A stretch of 64,000 nucleotides of DNA from Mucilaginibacter sp. SMC90 (GTDB lineage Bacteria; Bacteroidota; Bacteroidia; Sphingobacteriales; Sphingobacteriaceae), in assembly GCF_022811725.1 (NCBI RefSeq), contig NZ_CP094527.1, positions 3,906,001 to 3,970,000 on the forward strand, in the 5' to 3' direction. The notes under the pieces are model-generated. The model searched no databases, had not been told where the DNA came from, and saw nothing but the letters and a program-made list of their open reading frames with translations. A program made the position numbers and the translations under genes. Shown one piece after another: positions 44,126-51,202 of the stretch (position 1 is its first letter; each line of letters begins with the position of its first letter).

Positions 44126-45457
44126 TTATACCTTCACCTCCCAGCCCTTTTCATACTCCCTGCTCCAAAGCTTTTGCGCTTCAGGATCATTCAAAATATG
44201 GCCGTTGTTTGGATCAATGTGCAATACACGGTCAACACGGTATGAGATATTGCCCAATTGCGGCAGCAAGGTTGATTTAAAACCGATCTCTATCGGGCAA
44301 TTCAGCTTATCGGTTCCTCTTACCGAATCGGCAAAGTTTTTCATGTGAAAACCATCCAGTGCTTCTGTCGGGCTTACCTTATTGGTGCCATCAACCTTGG
44401 TATCGTCCTTAACCTCTTTTACCAGTTTATTATCTCCATCATAAACACGGTAGCTATTTCCGCTATCATAAAACAGGGTTCCTTTATCGCCATAAAACAC
44501 TACCCCCCTGCTTAATTTTTCGATTTCGAAGCCATTACAGCTCCGGCATTCCCATTCTGCAGCGGTGTTATTAGGAAAGTTATACAGGATATTTTGTGTG
44601 TCGGGCGTTTGCCAGTCATCATTAAAATGGAACCGTCCGCCTGTTGACACTACCTTGTTTGGATAGTCAACGCCAAGCCCCCAGCGGATCACGTCCAGCT
44701 CATGTGTACCATTATTAAGCGCCTCGCCTGTGCCCCAATTCCAAAACCAGTGCCAGTTATAGTGGATCAGGTTATCCTGGTAAGGCCTTCTTGGTGCGGG
44801 CCCCTGCCATAAATCATAATTTAAATTGGCAGGCACAGGGACCTGTTTACCCTTGCCAATAGTTGAACGATGATTGGTATACCAGCCTTTAGCATAATAA
44901 GTACGACCAATGACGCCATCATGCAACTCTTTTACCATGGCTTGTACATTGGAAAATGAACGGCGCTGGCTTCCCATTTGCACCAGGCGTTTATATTTAC
45001 TTGCTGCTTCAACAGCCATCTCCCCCTCGTGAGGGTTGTGGCTGCATGGCTTTTCTACATATACATGTTTGCCCGCCTGGCAGGCCATGATGGTTGCCGG
45101 TGCATGCCAGTGATCGGGCGGGGCTACTACTACCGCGTCGATATCCTTTATTTCCAACATTTTGCGGATATCCGTCAAGCCTTGCGGTTTTTTTCCGGTT
45201 TGTTTATAAACCGCATCAATCGTTTTAGCAACCACGTTTGCATCAACATCGCAAATATAACCGATCTCCACATTGGGTAATTTGGCAAAGCTTTGGGCAA
45301 GATACAGCCCGCGACTATTAGTCCCCATCATGCCTAACACTACTTTTTCGTTGGGCGACCCTTTAAAATAGCCGGCAGCTTTTGATAGTTGCGGTGCAAG
45401 CAGAAAACTTGTACCCGCTACGGCAGTTGATTGAATAAACTTTCTACGGTTAATCAT
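44126..45457 (-). CDS. Gfo/Idh/MocA-family oxidoreductase, Tat-exported
   Basis: 443 residues from ATG 45457. The N-terminus INRRKFIQSTAVAGTSFLLA is a twin-arginine signal, so it is folded with its cofactor in the cytoplasm and exported. Rossmann NAD(P) site VVLGMMGTNSRGLYLAQSF, the family's VEKPCSHNPHEGEMAV with the conserved Lys, and the C-terminal GFO_IDH domain follow. It probably oxidises or reduces C3 of a sugar or glycoside, making the keto-sugar for the adjacent DUF1080 enzyme. Confidence 0.93.
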   Translation of the reverse strand: MINRRKFIQSTAVAGTSFLLAPQLSKAAGYFKGSPNEKVVLGMMGTNSRGLYLAQSFAKLPNVEIGYICDVDANVVAKTIDAVYKQTGKKPQGLTDIRKMLEIKDIDAVVVAPPDHWHAPATIMACQAGKHVYVEKPCSHNPHEGEMAVEAASKYKRLVQMGSQRRSFSNVQAMVKELHDGVIGRTYYAKGWYTNHRSTIGKGKQVPVPANLNYDLWQGPAPRRPYQDNLIHYNWHWFWNWGTGEALNNGTHELDVIRWGLGVDYPNKVVSTGGRFHFNDDWQTPDTQNILYNFPNNTAAEWECRSCNGFEIEKLSRGVVFYGDKGTLFYDSGNSYRVYDGDNKLVKEVKDDTKVDGTNKVSPTEALDGFHMKNFADSVRGTDKLNCPIEIGFKSTLLPQLGNISYRVDRVLHIDPNNGHILNDPEAQKLWSREYEKGWEVKV

Positions 45458-45589
45458 ATTCAAAACAGGTTAATTGGATTTATAAGCATACCCCGGCGGG
45501 CTGCCCCGCAAATTAGCTAAGTTTTATAAAGGGCTAAAGCCATCGGGCAATTTTTTTATGGAGCAATTGTAATTTAACTGTTACTTAAT

Positions 45590-45690
45590 TGAGCTAAAAG
45601 CAGAAAGCTTAAGGCATAAAGCTGATGGTCAAATTGTTTAGCTATTCAATTATCTTTAAGCTTTTCGCCTTCGGCTTTTAGCTTATAAAA
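45590..45690. repeat. Imperfect inverted repeat of AGCTAAAAGC words
   Basis: Arms at about 45590-45618 and 45655-45690 share GAGCTAAAAGC/GCTTTTAGCTT and AAGCTTAA words. This fills part of the 286-nt gap between the Gfo/Idh and CHAP-like genes; no gene seen. Confidence 0.5.
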
Positions 45691-45714
45691 ACAGAAAGCC
45701 CCAATAATGGGGCT
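45690..45714 (-). terminator. Terminator of the peptidoglycan-binding/CHAP-like gene
   Basis: Stem AGCCCC/GGGGCT (45697-45702 with 45709-45714), followed on the minus strand by TTCTGTTTTTAT; 30 nt behind the stop. Confidence 0.7.
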
Positions 45715-45743
45715 CAAGGGGGTATTAATTGCAGGGAAGGCTT

Positions 45744-46562
45744 TTATACAAGGGGCTGTATCGAAAATACATCCAGTTTTGAAGTTTGAAAGTTACGCAC
45801 ACGCTTGTACACGCCGTTTCCATTGCTGCTTCCGTCGGTATTAGTATTTCCCTCAATAGTATCAAACAGATCACCATGTACACCGGTAATAAGACCGGTA
45901 TGAAACCAGTCGTTAGGTGTTTTTTGAACCAGGAAAATGTCGCCGGGTTTTACTACCGACGGATTTGCTCTCACTGTTGCAACGCGGCTTAGCAATCCTT
46001 TGGCGATGCCGGTAGTACCTACCGTATCGCAACTATAGGTTAGCGGCATCAACGTGCGAAAGTCTTTTCCTAATTGGGTAGCAGCCTGGTCAATAATGGT
46101 TTGTACAAAACCCATGCACCAAAACCATGGTGTTCCTTCGTTATTATCCATATAAGCCCTCACCCATGGGCCGCTGTTACTTTGATCTTTAATCACAAGC
46201 TCAAATGGCGCATTACTTAAGTGCTGTATAGCCGTATTTACGATCAACTCCCTTAAACCGGTTCCGGCTACGGGGCTTTTGAATGCATTTACCATGGGTT
46301 GGGTTAGTGCCGCAAAAACATTACTATCAACAATACCTGTTTGTGGCAGATTTTTCGCCTTTTGGAAATTTTTAACCGCCGTTTCTGTACCAGGGCCAAA
46401 GCTGCCGTCAATTCCCGTCGCCGTGCCTGCCGACTGGTTAGTAACAGCATACAGGTTAAGCCAGCTTTGAATCTTGGTTACTTCTTTTTGATTATTTGTG
46501 CTGCCATTTCTTTGCTGGGTACCAGATATGGCTATTTCTTTCAGGTATTGTTTTTTGATCAT
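45744..46562 (-). CDS. Peptidoglycan-binding (PG_binding_1) plus CHAP-like peptidase
   Basis: 272 residues. Residues about 20-90 are a PG_binding_1 repeat (KVTKIQSWLNLYAV...GIDGSFGPGTETAVKNFQKAKNLPQTGIVD). Residues about 105-272 look like a CHAP/NlpC-type cysteine amidase: candidate Cys in WFWCMGFVQ, His in NDWFHTGLITGV and a polar third residue in IEGNTN. No signal peptide, membrane segment or holin neighbour is seen, so how it reaches the wall is unclear. Confidence 0.85.
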   Translation of the reverse strand: MIKKQYLKEIAISGTQQRNGSTNNQKEVTKIQSWLNLYAVTNQSAGTATGIDGSFGPGTETAVKNFQKAKNLPQTGIVDSNVFAALTQPMVNAFKSPVAGTGLRELIVNTAIQHLSNAPFELVIKDQSNSGPWVRAYMDNNEGTPWFWCMGFVQTIIDQAATQLGKDFRTLMPLTYSCDTVGTTGIAKGLLSRVATVRANPSVVKPGDIFLVQKTPNDWFHTGLITGVHGDLFDTIEGNTNTDGSSNGNGVYKRVRNFQTSKLDVFSIQPLV

Positions 46563-46682
46563 AAAGGAAAGGTTTAATAGTGATAAGGTTCAGATATCAT
46601 ATAATGATTTCGATATCGTATTACCTTAAAAACAAAACTAAATCAATCCTTACAACTATAACTGCGTACAGCTACGGGATTT

Positions 46683-46722
46683 AAAAGAAAAGCTCACGTA
46701 GTTTTACGTGAGCTTTTCTTTT
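46683..46722 (-). terminator. Terminator of the aldo/keto reductase gene
   Basis: Perfect 18-bp stem (46683-46700 with 46705-46722), loop GTTT, A/T-rich outer arms; 8 nt behind the stop codon. Confidence 0.92.
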
Positions 46723-46730
46723 AAATATTT

Positions 46731-47762
46731 TTAATACTGTATTGGCAGCGGTACCAGTTTTAAATTTTGGCGCTGGTGCCAGTATGGATATATCGGATCT
46801 ACCTCGCTCGCAGCGTCAAGTTTTTTAACCTGGTCAACCGTCAAATTCCATCCAATGGCACCGAGGTTTTGCCTAAGTTGCTCTTCATTACGAGCCCCAA
46901 TTACCAGGTTGGCAACCGTAGGCCTTTGCAGTAACCAGTTTAATGCTACCTGTGCTACTGATTTGCCTGTTTCTTCAGCAACTTCATCAAGTGCATCAAT
47001 GATATTATACAAATGATCAAAATTGGTAGCCGGGCCGTGGGCACCGCCTTGTACAGTCCTTGAGTTTTCAGGGATTGGCTGTCCTCGCCTGAATTTTCCA
47101 CTTAACTGACCGGATGACAACGGACTCCAAACAATGGTGCTTACCTTTTGGTCAATCCCTAAAGGCATCAGTTCCCATTCAAATTCGCGATTAAGTAGTG
47201 AATAATAAGCCTGATGTGCTACGTAGCGGCTCCAGCCATATCTTTCAGATACCGAAAGCGATTTCATTAAATGCCAGCCCGAAAAATTAGAGCAGGCAAT
47301 ATAACGCACTTTGCCGCTGGTAACCAGATCATCAAGCGCCCTTAAGGTTTCTTCCACCGGGGTATTGGCATCAAAGCCGTGCATATGGTAAATATCAATC
47401 CTGTCGGTATTTAAACGGCGAAGGCTGTCTTCGGCCGATTTGATAAGGTGATAGCGCGACGAGCCGAAATCATTAACACCTTTCCCCATAGTAAACGTGG
47501 CTTTGGTTGAGATCAACACCTCGTTACGGATGCCTTCCAGGGCTTTGCCCAATATTTCTTCAGAAATGCCTTGCGAATAAACGTTTGCCGTGTCAAATAA
47601 GTTAACTCCGGCATCGAGGCAAATATTAACAAGCTTTTTTGCTTCATCAACCTGGGTATTGCCCCATGCTTTGAAAAACTCGTTACCACCGCCAAATGTA
47701 GCAGTACCAAAACTCAATACTGGCACCCTTAAGCCGGATGCGCCTAATTGTCTGTATTCCAT
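46731..47762 (-). CDS. Aldo/keto reductase
   Basis: 343 residues. NADPH-dependent carbonyl reductase of the AKR superfamily with the catalytic tetrad region FDTANVYSQGISEEILGKAL (Asp, Tyr), Lys in STKATFTMG and His in IYHMHGFD. The YgjR/Tas-like type, which reduces sugar aldehydes or ketones. A site close to the LacI operator (one mismatch) lies 52 nt upstream. Confidence 0.93.
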   Translation of the reverse strand: MEYRQLGASGLRVPVLSFGTATFGGGNEFFKAWGNTQVDEAKKLVNICLDAGVNLFDTANVYSQGISEEILGKALEGIRNEVLISTKATFTMGKGVNDFGSSRYHLIKSAEDSLRRLNTDRIDIYHMHGFDANTPVEETLRALDDLVTSGKVRYIACSNFSGWHLMKSLSVSERYGWSRYVAHQAYYSLLNREFEWELMPLGIDQKVSTIVWSPLSSGQLSGKFRRGQPIPENSRTVQGGAHGPATNFDHLYNIIDALDEVAEETGKSVAQVALNWLLQRPTVANLVIGARNEEQLRQNLGAIGWNLTVDQVKKLDAASEVDPIYPYWHQRQNLKLVPLPIQY

Positions 47763-47813
47763 AGTTAATGTTTTATGATGTAAAAGGCAGTAGCCTATTG
47801 CACAAATTTATGT

Positions 47814-47825
47814 GGAATCGATTGC
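47814..47825. promoter_or_regulatory. LacI-type operator-like site before the aldo/keto reductase
   Basis: GGAATCGATTGC differs from the lacI/xylB palindrome at one of 12 positions and keeps AATCGATT. It lies 52 nt upstream of the reductase ATG. Binding by the same regulator is inference. Confidence 0.45.
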
Positions 47826-47897
47826 AGATGGCATTTTAACATATCATAAGTTTGTCATTTATGGTTGAGGTTTTATTAGCGGGCGATAAACAAATAT

Positions 47898-47905
47898 TAG
47901 CTTTG
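47898..47905 (+). promoter_or_regulatory. TAnnTTTG -7 box 4 nt before the 75-residue ORF
   Basis: TAGCTTTG, then AATC, then ATG 47910. Confidence 0.5.
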
Positions 47906-47909
47906 AATC

Positions 47910-48137
47910 ATGATTGCAGACCCGCTAAGCGTTTCCCTTTTTGAAATGAGACTGGAAGAGATCCACCGCGGCAACCCTATGCTGAGGTACGAGATCAGTA
48001 TCCGTGATTTTATTGCCCTATTCCCGCTTAAAATGAAAAACGGCAAACCTGTAAAGCCGGAGCAGCCATCTGCCTTTGCGCTTGACAGGGATGTTTTTTT
48101 GCAAGTATTGGTTGCGTTTAACCAATCTTTTAACTGA
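47910..48137 (+). CDS. Small protein of unknown function
   Basis: 75 residues (MIADPLSVSLFEMRLEEIHRG...), balanced charge, helix followed by a Pro/Lys-rich loop and a final helix. No motif recognised. A TAnnTTTG box directly before the ATG supports this strand over the opposite-strand frame at 47897-48160. Confidence 0.6.
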   Translation: MIADPLSVSLFEMRLEEIHRGNPMLRYEISIRDFIALFPLKMKNGKPVKPEQPSAFALDRDVFLQVLVAFNQSFN

Positions 48138-48193
48138 ATATCCTCCCCTGTTTTGTCCAATCAGGAACTCTTCTAAATAACAAATAAACCATT

Positions 48194-48220
48194 TTGGGCC
48201 AACGCCATGTTTTAACTTTG
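48194..48220 (+). promoter_or_regulatory. Promoter of the CDGSH gene
   Basis: -33 TTG at 48194-48196 and -7 TAACTTTG at 48213-48220, spacing 16 nt; the ATG is 15 nt further. One of the best-formed promoters in the window. Confidence 0.7.
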
Positions 48221-48235
48221 CGCAAAATTTAAAAC

Positions 48236-48460
48236 ATGGAGAAAACTAAACTTACCATTAACAATAACGGTTCGGTTAAAATAGAAGGCGATTTTGAGAT
48301 TGTAGACATGCAGGGCAATGCTTATGGCTTACAGGGCCGTACAGTACTTTCAATTTGCCGTTGTGGCTTATCAGCAAACAAACCATTTTGTGATGGTTCG
48401 CACAAAGGACATTTTGAACATAATGCCATTGCATTTGACCTTCCACCAAAAAAAGTATAA
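48236..48460 (+). CDS. CDGSH iron-sulfur domain protein
   Basis: 74 residues. The mitoNEET-type [2Fe-2S] motif C-x-C-x(8)-C-D-G-S-H is complete: Cys41, Cys43, Cys52 and His56 (CRCGLSANKPFCDGSH). Such proteins hold a redox-active, labile cluster and may transfer Fe-S or electrons. Cytoplasmic, single domain, own promoter and terminator. Confidence 0.95.
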   Translation: MEKTKLTINNNGSVKIEGDFEIVDMQGNAYGLQGRTVLSICRCGLSANKPFCDGSHKGHFEHNAIAFDLPPKKV

Positions 48461-48481
48461 ACAATTGTTTTTATATACATT

Positions 48482-48512
48482 AAGCCCGGTGTTTTTACAT
48501 TGGGCTTTTGTT
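48482..48512 (+). terminator. Terminator of the CDGSH gene
   Basis: Stem AAGCCC/GGGCTT (48482-48487 with 48502-48507), extended by wobble pairs, followed by TTTGTTTT. Confidence 0.75.
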
Positions 48513-48567
48513 TTATCAGGTGTTTTCAAAATAATCTGCATTTTTGACAACCACATCCCAAACAACA

Positions 48568-49365
48568 ATGCGTTATTTTTTTCATATTGGTTACCATGGT
48601 ACAAGATATAGCGGCTGGCAGCGCCTTTCAAAGTTTTCATCTGTACAGGAAGTAATTGAAACAGCCCTTGGCAAAATTTTAAAACACCCGGTAGATATAG
48701 TTGGTTGCGGCCGCACTGATGCTAAAGTACATGCCAGTCAGTTCTTTTTCCATGCCGATATAACCGATAATTTAGATTATGACCTGCTATTCAGGCTCAA
48801 TAAACTATTGCCAGACGACATTGCCGTATTTGACATCATATCGATGCAGGGAGATCCGCACGCCCGCTTTGATGCGGTAAAACGGAGTTATGATTACTTT
48901 ATTCATAATTATAAAGACCCATTTTTGAGTAACTATAGTTCTTTTTATCGCGATCAGGACCTTGATCTCGATGCAATGAAAAAGGCTGTTTCTATCCTGC
49001 CAAATTATACCGATTTCCGTGCTATGTGCAAAACGCCCGACAGGGTTGACCATACTTTATGTCAAATAAAATCGGCGGGGCTGTATATCGATGCTAAAGG
49101 CGATAAGTTAAGGTTTAACATTACTGCCAACCGCTTTTTAAACCGGATGATCAGGATCATTGTAGGCAGGTTGCTTGAAATTGGCAAAGGCCAGATGAGC
49201 ACTGATGAATTTGAGTTTTATATCGCTAATAAACAAACTCCCAAGATCATTATTCCCGCACATCCGCAGGGTTTGTACCTGTCAAAAGTGACTTATCGAT
49301 ACCTTGATCTTGAACCACGGTCGGCATATCCTTTGCTTAACAGTGTAGATTGGCACCCCTTATAA
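48568..49365 (+). CDS. truA: tRNA pseudouridine synthase A
   Basis: 265 residues from ATG 48568 (MRYFFHIGYHGTRYSGWQ), which matches the family start; an upstream TTG at 48544 is not favoured. It isomerises uridines 38-40 of the tRNA anticodon stem. Catalytic Asp51 in GCGRTDAKVHA, plus FRAMCKTPDRVDHT and FNITANRFLNRMIRIIVG family stretches. Confidence 0.95.
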   Translation: MRYFFHIGYHGTRYSGWQRLSKFSSVQEVIETALGKILKHPVDIVGCGRTDAKVHASQFFFHADITDNLDYDLLFRLNKLLPDDIAVFDIISMQGDPHARFDAVKRSYDYFIHNYKDPFLSNYSSFYRDQDLDLDAMKKAVSILPNYTDFRAMCKTPDRVDHTLCQIKSAGLYIDAKGDKLRFNITANRFLNRMIRIIVGRLLEIGKGQMSTDEFEFYIANKQTPKIIIPAHPQGLYLSKVTYRYLDLEPRSAYPLLNSVDWHPL

Positions 49366-49408
49366 TGCTTATTCTGCTGATTTTTAAAAATATGACGCGT
49401 TAATTTGG

Positions 49409-49416
49409 TACTTTTG
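49409..49416 (+). promoter_or_regulatory. Probable promoter box of the DEAD-like gene
   Basis: TACTTTTG followed by CACCC, 31 nt before ATG 49448; no clear -33 TTG. Confidence 0.5.
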
Positions 49417-49447
49417 CACCCTCATTTTAAATTTTAATAGTATCCTG

Positions 49448-50746
49448 ATGGCGTGGTCTGACAAATTGAAGCTTAATAAACAACTGTTGCGTTCTGTAAA
49501 TGAAGCCGGTTTTGCGAACCCTAAAGAGCTCCAGCTTAAAACCATCAACCGCATTATTGGCGGGCAGGATCTTGTAGCCATCGGCCCCGAGGGCAGCGGA
49601 AAAACCACTGCGTATGTATTGGGTGTATTGAACCGCTTTAATTACGCCCCTGAGGGCGTTCCACGTGTGCTGATACTTGTGCCAGAAAAAGAACACGTAT
49701 TTGCTGTTATAGAGCAATTTGACCGCCTTAACAAAAATAAATCTATCCGCATAGTTGGCTTATACGTTACTCCCGGCTTTGAAAGCCAGATGGATGAGCT
49801 TGCTGACGGTGCCGACATTGTGGTAGCTACTCCCGACAGGGCAAGGGCTATCTACCTTAAATTGGCCCTGAATTTAAATAAAGTTGATTTGCTGGTGGTA
49901 GATGATGCCGATCAGATTGTGAAAAAAGGCCTGCAGTTGCCGGTTGTTGAACTGGCTAACAGCATTGATAAAGGCCAGCACCTGGTGTTTACCGAAGTAA
50001 TGCATGCTAAGCTCGAAAAAATGATCGATCCCTTTATGAGGCAACCCGCAATAATTGAGGTTGATGAATTAAGCGAAACAGCTATTGAAACTCATGAGCA
50101 GCTTTTGTACAATGTACCCAACTTTGGCACCAAATTAAACCTGCTTAATCTGTTCATGTACGATGAAGAGCTATTTACTAAAACAGTTGTATTTGTAAAC
50201 ACGCAAACAACTGCCGAAAAGCTTTTTCAAAGCCTCAAAAGCCGGTTACGTACCGGTGTGGCATACTTAAATCCAAAGTTTTTTGACTCAAAAGGATTTA
50301 AGAGCGTTGAAGAATTTAAAGCTGAGGCTGGTGCAAGGATCCTGATCGTAACCAACGAAAACGAGGAAGAGCTCGACCTCAGCGGTATCCCCTTCCTGAT
50401 CCATTTTGATCTGCCTGCGGATAATGAATTATTTATTAGCCGAATAGTTAATCAAGATTCTGACGATAAGGAAGAAACATTGGCGATGACCTTTGCCACT
50501 GATATTGAGTTAAGCCAGGTAAAGAAAATTGAGCAAATGATCGGCAATAAGATCCCGGTGGCTGAACTGCCGGATGATCTGGTGATAGTAACTGAATCGA
50601 AGCCTAAAAAGGCTGATGCAAAGGAAGATGTTAAACCAGCCGGTGTTGGTGAAGCTTTTCATGAGAAAAAAGCTTCAAACGCCAAAACTTATAACCTTAG
50701 CGCCGGTACCAAGGCTAAAATGAATAAGAAGAAAAAGCACGGGTAA
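49448..50746 (+). CDS. Degenerate DEAD-box helicase-like protein
   Basis: 432 residues with the two RecA-like lobes of a DEAD-box RNA helicase. The Q-motif region (GFANPKELQLKTI), Walker A GPEGSGKTT (Lys52) and motif Ib TPDR are kept. Motif II is DDAD (residues 152-155) instead of DEAD; motif III SAT is missing (FTEVMHAKL at that place) and motif VI HRxGRxGR is replaced by SRIVNQDSDD. It may bind nucleotide and RNA but is unlikely to unwind as a normal helicase. A Lys-rich tail (KAKMNKKKKHG) could bind RNA. Confidence 0.9.
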   Translation: MAWSDKLKLNKQLLRSVNEAGFANPKELQLKTINRIIGGQDLVAIGPEGSGKTTAYVLGVLNRFNYAPEGVPRVLILVPEKEHVFAVIEQFDRLNKNKSIRIVGLYVTPGFESQMDELADGADIVVATPDRARAIYLKLALNLNKVDLLVVDDADQIVKKGLQLPVVELANSIDKGQHLVFTEVMHAKLEKMIDPFMRQPAIIEVDELSETAIETHEQLLYNVPNFGTKLNLLNLFMYDEELFTKTVVFVNTQTTAEKLFQSLKSRLRTGVAYLNPKFFDSKGFKSVEEFKAEAGARILIVTNENEEELDLSGIPFLIHFDLPADNELFISRIVNQDSDDKEETLAMTFATDIELSQVKKIEQMIGNKIPVAELPDDLVIVTESKPKKADAKEDVKPAGVGEAFHEKKASNAKTYNLSAGTKAKMNKKKKHG

Positions 50747-50770
50747 GTAATCTTAAGGATGTCTGCCCAG

Positions 50771-50799
50771 ACTTACGAAGTTTTAGAAACTTCGTAAGT
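50771..50799. terminator. Terminator-like hairpin between convergent genes
   Basis: Perfect 13-bp stem around loop TAG (50771-50783 with 50787-50799), CTTACGAAGTTT type, symmetric for both strands; the following tract is only weakly T-rich. Confidence 0.65.
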
Positions 50800-50815
50800 C
50801 TTCACTGTTTCGCAG

Positions 50816-51028
50816 TTATACTATTTCCAAATACAACTCTTCTACTTTTTTCCTTGCCCAATCCGTTTTTCTTAAAAACTTGAGGCTTGATTTAACGCTC
50901 GGATTGTCATTAAAGCAATTGATCCGGATGCGCATTCCCAGTTCTTTCCAGCCAAAATGGACTACCAGTTCGTTTAAGATCATTTCAAGTGTTTTACCAT
51001 GTAAAGGATTATTGGCCTGTTGCTGCAT
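50816..51028 (-). CDS. VF530-family small DNA-binding protein
   Basis: 70 residues from ATG 51028 (MQQQANNPLHGKTLEMILNELV); an in-frame start at 51070 would include the promoter box. Matches VF530/DUF2132: NNPLHGxTLExIL, RINCFxxNPSVKSSLKFLRKTPWAR pattern (here DWAR). Small alpha/beta fold thought to bind DNA. The ATG lies 4 nt behind TACTTTTG. Confidence 0.85.
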   Translation of the reverse strand: MQQQANNPLHGKTLEMILNELVVHFGWKELGMRIRINCFNDNPSVKSSLKFLRKTDWARKKVEELYLEIV

Positions 51029-51032
51029 AATG

Positions 51033-51040
51033 CAAAAGTA
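51033..51040 (-). promoter_or_regulatory. TAnnTTTG -7 box 4 nt before the VF530 start
   Basis: TACTTTTG on the minus strand, then CATT, then ATG 51028. Confidence 0.5.
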
Positions 51041-51202
51041 ACGGTTTGTTCCGTTTAAATAATATAACAAAATCTGTTAGCTTCCCGTTTAAATAACAAT
51101 TAGTATTAGCGGATATTTAATAAATGGTAAAATTTATTAAATTTAATGACGTTAATCAGACTTGTTTAAATCGCTTCTTTCAATTTGCCCAAAAATATTT
51201 TA

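Noticed and set aside
45744..46562. Phage endolysin from a prophage
   Set aside because: No holin, structural or integrase genes around it; neighbours are ordinary metabolic genes.
47897..48160. Minus-strand 87-residue frame opposite the 75-residue ORF
   Set aside because: The plus-strand frame has a promoter box directly before its ATG and more protein-like composition.
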